In this document: positions 20,993 through 30,633 of the stretch, piece by piece | Layout of the letters: the number at the start of each line of letters is the position of its first letter | Position numbering within the stretch: the first letter of the stretch is position 1 | Source of the DNA: Microstegium vimineum | Lineage: Eukaryota > Streptophyta > Magnoliopsida > Poales > Poaceae | Length of the DNA: 64,000 bases | Direction: 5' to 3' | NCBI GenBank assembly: GCA_022036555.1 | Contig: CM039124.1 | Coordinates: 57,735,527 to 57,799,526 of the forward strand | Notes under the pieces: model-generated | Seen by the model: the letters and a program-made list of their open reading frames with translations, nothing else | Databases searched by the model: none | What the model was told of the DNA's origin: nothing | Program-made: the position numbers and the translations under genes

Positions 20993-21667
20993 CTACTCGA
21001 TGCCGTACCTCTTCCTCATCCCGCAGATGAAGTCATAGACCTTCTCAGGCGGGTCGAGGTTCTTAGCGACGCTAGGGACGTCAGCACATCGCTTAGCCCA
21101 GGCGGCCAGCCTGGGGCACTCCTTCTCGACGCTGAGGTCCCCAAACCTCTCATAAGCAAGGAACCACGACGTGAACGGGACGAGCGCGACGTCGACGAAC
21201 CCCAACGCGTCGCCGCCGAAGAAACTCGCGCCGTCGGCGAGCGCGCCCTCCTCTAGCGTGCGGAGGATCTCGACCATCTCTGTCCTTGCCTGCGCGTGCG
21301 CGTCCCCCTTGAGCTTCCACAGCCGGGACCCGCACTCGTAGAGCTTCTTGTCGACGTAGTCCGCCCAGAACCGGGCCTGCGCGCGCGCGTACGGGTCGGC
21401 GGGGAGGAGTGGCGGTGTACCCGGGAACGCCTCGTCGAGGTACTGTAGGATGATGAGGGACTCGCAGACGGGGCGGCCGTCGTGGAGCAGCACCGGGATC
21501 TTCTTGTGGATTGGGTTGGACCGGAGCAGGAGCTCGCTCTTGTTCCCCAGGTCCTGCTCTAGGTACTCGTAGGTCAGGCCTTTCTCGTCCAGCGCGATGC
21601 GCACGCGCTGCCCGAACGGGCTCACCCAGAAGTCCAGCAGCTGCAGGCCCTGCTTCTCCCCGGCCAT
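20993..21667 (-). CDS. Tau-class glutathione S-transferase
   Basis: 224 residues in one open frame, the usual tau GST length. The N-terminal domain has WVSPFGQRVRIAL with catalytic Ser16, then KIPVLLHDGRPVCESLIILQ, where Glu69-Ser70 bind the glutathione gamma-glutamyl group. The C-terminal domain holds ARFWADYVDKK, GFVDVALVPFTSWF and ECPRLAAWAKRC. It conjugates glutathione to electrophiles in the cytosol. It is a paralogue of the GST about 8 kb to the left on the same strand, but the two are quite diverged, so the pair is an old or dispersed duplication now separated by nested transposons. No intron interrupts the frame. A TATA box lies about 120 bases upstream. Confidence 0.95.
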   Translation of the reverse strand: MAGEKQGLQLLDFWVSPFGQRVRIALDEKGLTYEYLEQDLGNKSELLLRSNPIHKKIPVLLHDGRPVCESLIILQYLDEAFPGTPPLLPADPYARAQARFWADYVDKKLYECGSRLWKLKGDAHAQARTEMVEILRTLEEGALADGASFFGGDALGFVDVALVPFTSWFLAYERFGDLSVEKECPRLAAWAKRCADVPSVAKNLDPPEKVYDFICGMRKRYGIE

Positions 21668-21782
21668 CTTCTTCTTGCTATTGCTCTACTAGACTACTAG
21701 TTGTGCACTCGTGCAGTGATCAATGGCGGATCGAAGAATCGGATGCTGTGGGTGGAGGTGAGGAAAGAGGAGGGGTGCTCTG

Positions 21783-21794
21783 CTTTATTTATAG
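21783..21794 (-). promoter_or_regulatory. TATA box of second tau GST
   Basis: The minus-strand sequence CTATAAATAAAG is about 120 bases upstream of the GST start codon, in a position suited to a short 5' leader. Confidence 0.65.
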
Positions 21795-24441
21795 GAGCCG
21801 AGGGACTGTGGAGCAGAGCAGAGCAGAGGTCCCCCTCGAGGAGGTTCCGGAAGCCTGAGTACAATGTCACAGCTACTCCTGTCTACGGCTGGTGCGTCTC
21901 GGCGGGAAAGATCTCGCGTGGCGAATGCTGCCAGGGGTGTCACGGGTGACGTCACGGGAGTCGCCTCTGGTCTTGTGCACGCGGCGGCTGATGATGCCTG
22001 GCACAGGTTGCAGGGCGTGGTGGCCACAGAAGATCGGGGACTGCCATACCTCAAACCGGGAGTGGATGGGCCGTATGAGATGACGACAGGGGAGATTGGA
22101 TTCGGGTGTGCTACTTCCATGCCCTGCCGCCTGCTGGATCCGGACCGTCAGTGCGGACTCGCCGAGGGCGAGTCAAACCGTGGTATCAAGGACAGTCTCA
22201 ACAGCTGAGATTGTTTTATTACTGTATTTTTTAAGACTACGAAGTAGCTCGGTATGGTTTCTATAGTCGATAAATTGTCTGATATTATTTTTATATATAT
22301 AAAAAATAATATATCATAGTTAACAAGTAGTACTGATAAATTTAAGCAAATAAAATGAAAAATGAAACTAACTGAGTTAGAGGTTGTTTGGATCTTTCCA
22401 TTTGAAGCAATTGAAATATATTTTAATAAGTTAAGATATTTGATTTGAAATTTAACATCACACCACTTTTCAAAGTTTACATATAAATCTATCTCAAATT
22501 CATAGGATGAGAGATAAAAATTGACTCAATATGATTACTATTGCATATTTCTATTTCACAACTTATACCTCGTTTTTCAAACTCACTCTCTAACGATACG
22601 TTAATACAACAAATAAACATGTCTCTCATATAGTGACAAATAATATATAAATATAATCCATACACAATCATATTAGCTAAATTAATGCGTCTAAAATATG
22701 ATTATTAAAATAAATTCAATTCCAAAGATCTAAATGAGACTTTAATGGAAAGTTTCATTTCATTATTTTTATTTTTAAGACAAGTTACACCAATTAATGT
22801 ATGTATAATGATGAGATCCAATGTGTCATACAAACAATGTAGGTATTTGAAATTATATCTAAACTAAGCATAGTCCTTTTTATTATAATATGTATCTAAA
22901 CTAAGCATACACATGGGCGCGGGGGATAATTTGTGTCACTGCCTGCGTATGCAGGCCACACCATCCGGCATGTACCTAGTAGACCACACTAACTTGTGCT
23001 GCTGTCCGGCGTTTTCATGGGAGATGGCTAGACGCGGACAGGTAGCGAGAGCGCGGGAGAAGCAGGAAGGCATGGCACACTTGAGGTTGAGGAGCCGCAT
23101 AGGATCGCTGAAATAGCTTGCGATTGAAACTCTGCGGTCTCAGAGCTGTTTCATAAGAGTTTCCGGGAACACGGCCGAATGGCCACACAGTCCAGAGCCC
23201 ACAGAGGATCTGGGCGGGGATGCGATGTGGGGTGACGTACGTAGTCGGGCTCTGCAGTCTGCACTTGTGCGAAATCTACCCAAAAAAATAGAAACACAGG
23301 ACACGGACAGGGCTCCGCCTGCGGCTGCGTGTCATATTTGGAAACCACGGGACACGTTACGAACTTCTTCATTCTCAGACCCCAAATACTAGTCACTATT
23401 TTCTTCTCTTACATAAAACACGAAACAAGCGCATATCCATACATGTGCATGTCGCGCATTAAATCACACGTCGTATATCCTGAAAATATATTTGAAGGAC
23501 CGAGCTAGCAAAATCACTATTAACATTTCGTTGTCGCCCGAGCCAATAAATCATGATGTTAACATCTGTCTTTTGTAATTTTGTTCTTAGTCAAACTGTT
23601 TAAAATACATTTAAATATATTAAATTTAAAAGGTTAGATTATTTATGTAGTATCAAATGAGGACTGTTGATTTTATCTTCATAGTATATTTATTTGTTGT
23701 CATAAATACTAAAATTTTGTCCCGATAAATTGATGAAACTTACTTTAAGAACCAGTGAACGGTAGCTTTGGAATGAATCAGGAGTTCCTGACTTGTCCAT
23801 AAGTTTCCACTTTCTGGTACGGTTTTCTGGATAGGCCGAGTTTCCTACAGTACATCACTATCGACGATTCTCAGCCTCCCTGTCTGTCAATCGACTCGCA
23901 ATAATCCATGGATGAGATCGCATTACTTTTGGTGTACTAGTGTATTTCTGCCAGCATTTATTGCTTTTGGTGTTATTATTAATAATTAAATGCGTTGTCT
24001 ATTTCAACGCCAATGTGAATGAAATGGGAACTTCACATATTTTTTCTAGCCAGATATATTTATATGTAAGATCTTGTTTCATTCAATCCATATATATTGA
24101 GATAGATTAAGTTATATTATAATTAGTTCAAATATGAATAGATACGAATCTAACTACATCCAAATAAGAAATAAGGTCTAAGATTAAGTATCACATGTAC
24201 AGTATTATTCTAGACCAAAGCCTAGAAGTAACTAATTCTGTTTCAAATTATAACTTTGATGAAGCTACAGCTGCACGAGGTGTTCAGTTGGCACGGCGTC
24301 AGAAATGGTGTTGGGTACATTTTTGGGCTCCAATCTCGAAGTCTGAAAACGAGAGGTTATGGGCCCGAAACGAGCCCGACCTCGGGCCGAATCTACGACC
24401 CAAACGCCACCAGGCTTGAAACGACCCAGTCTTTTGTTGAC
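21795..24441. other. Intergenic; no supported gene
   Basis: GC-richer up to 22210 (GST promoter side), then AT-rich DNA with T/A tracts. A short GC-rich patch at 22910-23300 has open frames without recognisable domains. The stretch 24190-24441 directly abuts the MULE and has no gene. Confidence 0.5.
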
Positions 24442-24451
24442 GTCTCCAATG

Positions 24452-24608
24452 CCCAAATTTTTATAATTTGACCCCTTTTTTGAATTATTTTCACATTTAG
24501 ACCCCTAGAGGAACTATTTCTGGTTTTGGACCCAGGGGGTCGGCGCCGTGGCCCATGGCGCCGAGGTAACACAGCTCGGCACCGTATAGCATGGCGTTGA
24601 GCTATGAG
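24452..24608 (+). repeat. MULE left terminal inverted repeat
   Basis: About 157 bp, matching the complement of 30185-30339 with roughly a dozen mismatches. The outer half is AT-rich; the inner half contains GGCGCCG motifs and ends TTGAGCTATGAG. Confidence 0.9.
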
Positions 24609-24649
24609 ATTTGAAAACCGAGGGACGCCTACGTGTCGCTGACGTGGAT

Positions 24650-24815
24650 GGGGCTCGGCGCCGCAGATCAAGGCGCCGAGCTCAACGCCACATATCACGG
24701 CGCCGAGCTCGGCGCCACGCCCCACGCGCCGAGCTCAACGCCACAGATCACGGCGCCGAGCTCGGCGCCACGCCCCACGGCGCCGAGCTGGGATTCATCT
24801 GGCCCGCGGCGCCGA
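24650..24815. repeat. GGCGCCGAGCTC subterminal tandem motif
   Basis: Several copies of GGCGCCGAGCTCRRCGCC alternate with CACRKATCACGG linkers. Many copies are palindromic. They lie just inside the left TIR, where Mutator transposase sites or the promoter would be expected. Confidence 0.75.
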
Positions 24816-25096
24816 GCTCTTGCGCACGCTCTCTGTCTCGCCTCTCTCTGTCTCGCTCGCCTCTCTCTCTCTCCGAGCCGCCGCCGTCCGCCGTCCGCCG
24901 CCGCCGAGCCGCCGCCGTCCGATTTGTTTAGGTAATTTTGTTTTCTTGTCAATTTTAGTTTAGGGTTTTTAGTTAGCAATTGTAGTTCGAAATTTTAGTT
25001 ACAAATTTAGATGATAGATAGACAAATAGGTAGTTAACTTATTAATTATATAGTTTAGTAAATATAGGGATAGTTATGTCATTGATAATTTAGTAC

Positions 25097-25265
25097 GCTA
25101 AATAGATGGATAGACAAATAGATAGATAGATAGATAGTTATTTTGCTAAATAGATAGATTGATAAGTTCATAGATAGATAGTTAGTTTGTTAAATTTATA
25201 GCTAAATAGATATATGTATATATATATATCTATATATCTATATATACATATGTATGTATATATAT
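25097..25265. repeat. GATA/TATA simple repeats
   Basis: GATAGATAGATA and (TATA)n runs lie in the leader between the MULE left end and its first coding exon. Confidence 0.85.
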
Positions 25266-25333
25266 GTATAGTTAGGTCATTGATAATTTAGTTTACCCAT
25301 AATAAGAACTTTCGTCTTGTGTATATCAACTAG

Positions 25334-28104
25334 ATGGATAACCTAGTGACCCTGTATCATGGAGGAAGAGTGGAGGAAGCGGAAGATAGTTTTGGTAATA
25401 TCACCTTAGTTGGAATGCAAAGGGTGCCTTTGATGTTCGATGAGCGACCGCTTTTTTTGGAGTTGTTTGGTAGGGCTCGTGATGAGCTTCAGTGCAATTC
25501 CATTGAAAATGTGATATCAGTTGAGGGAGTAGTTCACCATGGTAAATCAGGCCAAATTTTTAGGCGGTTGGTCCCAATCTCATCAGAGGCTCAATGGGAG
25601 ACATATGTCAATACTGTGATGAAGAGTGAATTTCAATGTTTGGATTTGATTGTGCGGAAGCTCTCCAATGAACCCACTCCTCTTGGCCATTCATCCCCTA
25701 TTGGGCATTCATCCCCTCATGGCTTCTCACCACCACAATACGATCCGTTACCATGTGATCCTCCGTTACCCAATCCAGAGGTGCATGTGGAAGATATGGT
25801 TGTGGTGCCCGATGCGCAATCCGCTCCAAATAAGGTTGGAATCTACCCTAATGTTGGTGCACCTCATGTTGCTGCGGCCCCTCAGGAGATCCCTTTGACC
25901 CAAAATCATCCAAGTAAGTGTTGTAGTAACACTTTACCTTTTCTTATCTTATCCACCCTTGTAATATGTTATTCCAATGATGACATCCTCATTTAAATGT
26001 AGGAGACATTCCTGATAATGTTGACTGTCATCGTGTGCCTTCATCATCCACTGAGGTGCATACAGGCTTCGCATCTAATAGTGTTGATGTTCAGATTGAT
26101 GATGGAGAGGAGCCTTATGGGACCGCAAGAGTTGTTCGTTCCGATGATGAACATCCTATGGCTACATTGAGTGAACAAGAGATTGAGTTCATGAGGCAGT
26201 GTTGTCCCGATATTGATTCACTAGTGCATGAATTTAGCGATCTCAGACACTCTCATGGTGCTTATGTAGTAGCAAGAGAAGAAGAGTTGCTAGAGGCCCC
26301 TAATGATGGGGAAAGCATAGAAATTTTCAAGGGCATGATCTTTAAGGACTTGCCAACATTGAGAAGGTGGTTACAGAAGTATTCTGTGAAACGTAAAAGG
26401 CCATTCAAGGTGCAACATTCTTATGTGGAGCGTCGTTACACAGTGGTATGTAAGAAAAATGATTGTAGTTGGAGGGTATGTGCGAGGAAACAGAAGGGTA
26501 TGTGCGAGGAAACAGAAGGACAGTGAAAAGTTTAAGATCACCAAAATTGTAGGTCCACATACTTGTGCAACGACGGATCTAAAAGAGAAGCATCAACAGT
26601 TGACCTCTACCCTTATTGCTAGGAAATTTTACACAACACTGCAGAAACAGCCTAATTTGAGAGTGAAGGCGCTCATGGACCTAGCTGAGAAGCATTTTCA
26701 TTATGAGGTGAGTTATGGCAAAGCCTGGAGGGCAAAGCAACGTGCCTGAAAGATGATATATGGTGATTGGGAGGAGGGGTACGAGAAGTTGCCTGCATTG
26801 TTCAATGCAATCAAGGTAGCTAATCCGGGCATGCATTACGAGTACATCCCAAAACCAAATGAATGGAAGGACGACAGAGAGTTATTCTTCCGTACATTCT
26901 GGTGCTTTCCTCAGTGTGCCAAGCCTTTAGGCATTGTCGTCCTGTGTTGTGCATTGATGGTACTTTTCTTCTTGGCAAGTACATGGGCACAATGTTGATA
27001 TCCATTGGTTGTGACGCGAACAATGCATTGGTTCCATTAGCATTCGTTTTGGTAGAGAGGGAGAACAAAGACAGTTGGGGTTGGTTCTTACGGCTTGTTC
27101 GGATACATGTTGTAGGCCCTGGGAGAGAGGTTGGTGTCATATCTGACAGACACCATGGCATACTTAGTGCCGTACAGGAGTAGATTCCAAGGTATGCACC
27201 ATTGCATCACCGTTGGTGCACTCGTCACCTTGCAGAGAATTTACTCCGGAAGGACAGTTCAAAGGACAACTTCCACATGTTCGAGGAGGTTGCTCGCATG
27301 CTTGAGATTTGCTACTTCGAAGAGAAGTTGGAGCTGCTAAAGACAGCAACAAATATAGAAGGTAGACAGTGGCTACATGCTTTGATGAGTAAAAAAGATA
27401 AATGGTCAAGGGCCTATGATGATGGAGGGTGGAGGTATGAATTTCAAACTAGCAACATGGCCGAGTCATTTAATAGTGTGCTCAAGGGTATACGGGCCAT
27501 GCCTGTCAATGTCATTGTGTCCTTTACTTTCTTTAGGTGTGTTGCATGGTTCAATGACCGACATGCATCAGCAATGGCACTACAGAGCAAAAATCAAATA
27601 TGGGCACCTAAACCAAAACACCATCTTGATAGGGCAAAGGAGAAGGCTAGAACACATGAAGTTCATTGCTTTGACCATAGCACGGGAAAGTATGAGGTCA
27701 TAGAAAGGGGTTGGACAACCTCTGATGGTGAGGTTCGACCTTCAAGGGCTTATATTGTGGTTCTTAGTAATTTCTCATGCATGTGTGGGAAACCAAGGCA
27801 GTACCACTTTTCATGTTCTCATTATATTGCAGCAACTCAACATCGTAACTATGCATATGAGAGTAGGATGCCACGAGAGCTAAGTGTTGACAGCCTTGTA
27901 CTTACTTGGGCTCCTCGTTTCGAGCCTTACCTAGAGGAGGAGCAGTGGCCACCATACCATGGCCCGAGATATACTGCAGACCCAGGTGCTCGTTGGGACA
28001 AACGTGGAACTAGGAAGAGGACGAGATACAAGATGGTCATGAATCATGTTTCAGGAAGAACAAGGAGGGGGAAAGCAACGCCCTTTCTTACTGACCCCGA
28101 GTAA
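25334..28104 (+). pseudogene. mudrA-like MULE transposase, broken
   Basis: The N-terminal exon (25334-25910, starting MDNLVTLYHGG) resembles the PB1-like N-terminal domain of plant MULE transposases. After an intron (donor 25911, acceptor 26001-26002) come the Mutator DNA-binding domain (FKDLPTLRRWLQKYSVKRKR, then WRVCARKQK), the DDE core (LCIDGTF, GVISDRHHG and a Glu in SNMAESFN) and a SWIM zinc finger (CMCGKPRQYHFSCSH). A CSKCGRLGHNARTC zinc knuckle follows the TAA at 28102. Damage: a 22-bp tandem duplication at about 26476-26519 shifts the frame, a TGA stands at 26747, the frame shifts near 26920, and a TAG occurs at about 27181. The enzyme would cut and rejoin element ends in the nucleus, but this copy cannot make it. 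Confidence 0.9.
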
Positions 28105-28287
28105 AACCAATGTAGCAAATGTGGCAGACTTGGACACAATGCACGTACATGCACTTGGGCGCCTAGCCAGGTGACAATAGTTATAGATATATGTTACACT
28201 ATTTATAAATGTTTACTGTATGTTTGCTTTCTACTATTTATGCATGCAATTTAATTTGTTACTGATAATTTTCATTTCCTCCAACAG

Positions 28288-28875
28288 GATGGCGAGTTTC
28301 GACCTCCTCGATCCGTACTACGAGGCGAACCACCGAGGACGACACATTTCCAAGGGGGAGGTAATAACTGCAGTTAATCTTGCTTAAACATATGAGGTAA
28401 TTTTGTGGTACTTACATTAAAACACTTGTAATGGTTACAGGTACTTGCCCCTCTTCGTCCTCGAACCCATGACAAGTTCCACGAGATACGGTACAACGAA
28501 AGGTACACGCCCTTACTAGAGAGGGCTGGACTAGACGTTGTATCGTATCAGGTTCGTCGTGGGTTGTCTGTCATCAACCCCGCGACGATCACAACTTTGA
28601 TCGATAGGTATAACCATGTCCAATACTAATTCATTACTACACACTGTTTCTTTGAAATGTAACTAACATCTTTACTTATCTACCTTCTGTAGGTGGAGGT
28701 CGAAAACTCATAGTTTCCACCTACCTTGTGGAGAGATGACTATCATTCTTGAGGACATGCAGAAGTGGTTTGATCTCTCCATTAGAGGTATTCCTGTCAT
28801 TGGGCACTGCAGGTCTGAAGGTTGGAGGGACAGAATGGAGGCCTTCCTTGGGAGACCACTACCTCTAATGGTGAA
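28288..28875 (+). pseudogene. Plant mobile domain (PMD) segment inside MULE
   Basis: Three putative exons (28288-28360, 28441-28607, 28693 to about 28875) with good GT/AG borders encode a start MASFDLLDPYYEANHRG, then RYTPLLERAGLDVVSYQVRR, TITTLIDRW and HSFHLPCGEMTI. This is the N-terminal part of the plant mobile domain, shared by MAIN/MAIL proteins, the PP7-long phosphatase relatives and many transposons. The domain stops after GRPLPLM and runs into AT-rich DNA, so it is truncated. It follows the transposase in the same orientation; it may have been a 3' extension of the transposase transcript or a separate gene. PMDs in host proteins act in silencing and genome stability; a role here is unknown. 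Confidence 0.75.
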
Positions 28876-29140
28876 CTATATGACGATGTGGAGTTGTGTG
28901 ATGATGGTGAACTATATGGTTGTCTTGTGCTATTTGGGTGAATATATGTTGGATCATATGATGTTGTCTCTATTTGTTATTGTGGATGCTCCATATACAA
29001 GCGAAATTCTGGCGAATTTTTTCCGCGAAATTCTGACGAATATAGTTGATAACCTAATTCTCTAAACTTAAAGTGCAGTACATGATAACACAACTAAAAG
29101 TTTAACAATACATGTCGTTATTCATGGATAAAACATAGAA

Positions 29141-29820
29141 CTACTGAGTGCAACGAGGCCACTTTCCCTTCCTCATCGCATCGGGATTCTCCTCCATCGC
29201 TACCTTCGCACGGCGAGCGCGCTCAACCTTCTTGTCCCTCTCCTCCCTATAGGTTGCACCTCTTCTCTCTTCCTCCTCTTTCTTGTGCTCCTTCTCAGTT
29301 GCCTCCTCTTTCAGTATCTTCTCATAGGCCACTCGATGCTCCGCGTCCCAGTCCTTCATACCTTGCAGAAGACGTTTGTCGAACTCCTTGATCTCAGTGT
29401 CGATCCACTGCTCAAAGTCACAGAGCGGTGGAGGGGTATGAAAATCATGCAGAAGTTAGGCACACAAAATAAAATCATTATTTAATATGATATAAATCAA
29501 TTTCCGTATAAGAGTAGATTCTCACCATTAAGTTAGTACGACGCTGAGCAAGTGTAGGCTGAAAAGCATAATTTGAACACATCCAATACCTCTGCCTATA
29601 GGTTTCATGATCCTTAGAAATCTCTACCTTATAAGGATCACCGCAAAAGCAGATTGGAACCGGAACACCACTGGGCAGAGGCTTTGGATCGAATGCGATG
29701 CAGGTCAACGAGCCCTTCCTACAAATGAAAAAAAATCGTTCTAGTAACCGAAACAATTAGAACAAAAAATAAACCTAGCAGAGAATACCTTGCTTTACTA
29801 GTTTTCCCACGCCTTGGCAT
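29141..29820 (-). pseudogene. MULE third gene: CxC zinc-type protein, antisense
   Basis: A minus-strand gene enters from the right TIR and converges with the transposase. Exon 1 (29820-29789) encodes MPRRGKTSKA. Exon 2 (29718-29526) has CFCGDPYKV and, after KDHETYRQRYW, MCSNYAF, a C-x-C..C pattern like a small GRF-type zinc site. The last exon (about 29430-29141) has PPLCDFEQW and a highly charged Lys/Glu helix, probably coiled coil, ending PRCTQ. Splice borders are good except the last acceptor, which reads AT where AG is expected, so this copy is probably inactive. The convergent layout recalls mudrA/mudrB of maize MuDR, but I see no sequence link to MURB. Function unknown. Confidence 0.6.
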
Positions 29821-30184
29821 TCTATGGTTGCAAAATACAAATGACAAATCAATAATCGTCCCAAACCCTAAGTCAAAATCTAACTAGGGTTTCAAAATAC
29901 ACCTAATATAGACCGAATCGATGCGTAAAAAATAAGGAGGGGAAGAAGGATACCTTGGCCTCGAAGATCGGTGGATTAAATCCAAGTTTTAAAGGTCCAA
30001 AATGTCGATTCAAAGAGGTTAGGTGGGTGGAGGAGAGGAAAAATCCGAGCGAAAGGAAGAACAAATGGATGAAGCCTTGAGTGGGTGGGAAAGCTGGCTG
30101 GAATATAAGGAACCGAGCTCGGCGCCGTGCCGTGCCGTGTGGCGCCGAGCCACCTGCCACGTCGGATGCCCAACTGGATGCGGG

Positions 30185-30339
30185 CTCATAGCTCAACGCC
30201 ATGTTATACGGCGCCGAGCTGTGTTACCTCGGCGTCATGGGTCACGGCGCCGACCCTCTGGGTCCAAAATCGGAAATAGTTCCTCCAAGGGTCTAAATAT
30301 GAAAATAATTCAAAAAAGGACCAAATTATAAAAATTTAG
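30185..30339 (-). repeat. MULE right terminal inverted repeat
   Basis: About 155 bp complementary to 24452-24608. It ends CAAATTATAAAAATTTAG directly before the GTCTCCAATG duplication. Confidence 0.9.
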
Positions 30340-30633
30340 GTCTCCAATGGGTCTTGAACTCTTGACCGAACCGGAAAGAAGGAGTCGTGTGCCGCCGGGT
30401 GCGACTCGGACTCCACCACTCGGGTCGGGTGGGTCAGGGCCAGCGTGCGGAGCCCTGATTAGTGATTAGTCAGCCGTCCGGTCCGACGCGTGCCGTCGGC
30501 GGGGGCTGCACGCTTCTCTTCCCTTCTCTTCTCAGGCCTCAGCGACCGCGGCGTTGGACTTGGACGGAGCAATCGAGGTGGGGAGAGAAACCGATCGAGC
30601 CGAACCACCGGCCGGCGCGGCGCGGCGTTCGCC

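Larger units (their letters stand above)
24452..30339. mobile_element. Composite Mutator-like element (MULE), 5.9 kb
   Basis: Both ends carry long terminal inverted repeats of about 155 bp, beginning CCCAAATTTTTATAATTTG on the left and its near-complement on the right. They are flanked by identical GTCTCCAATG (24442-24451, 30340-30349), which includes the 9-bp TSD typical of Mutator. Inside are a broken mudrA-like transposase gene (+), a plant-mobile-domain segment (+) and a third gene on the minus strand running in from the right end. The subterminal regions carry repeated GGCGCCGAGCTC motifs. The complete TSD and recognisable ends suggest a fairly recent insertion, while the reading frames are damaged, so mobility would need enzyme from elsewhere. 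Confidence 0.9.
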
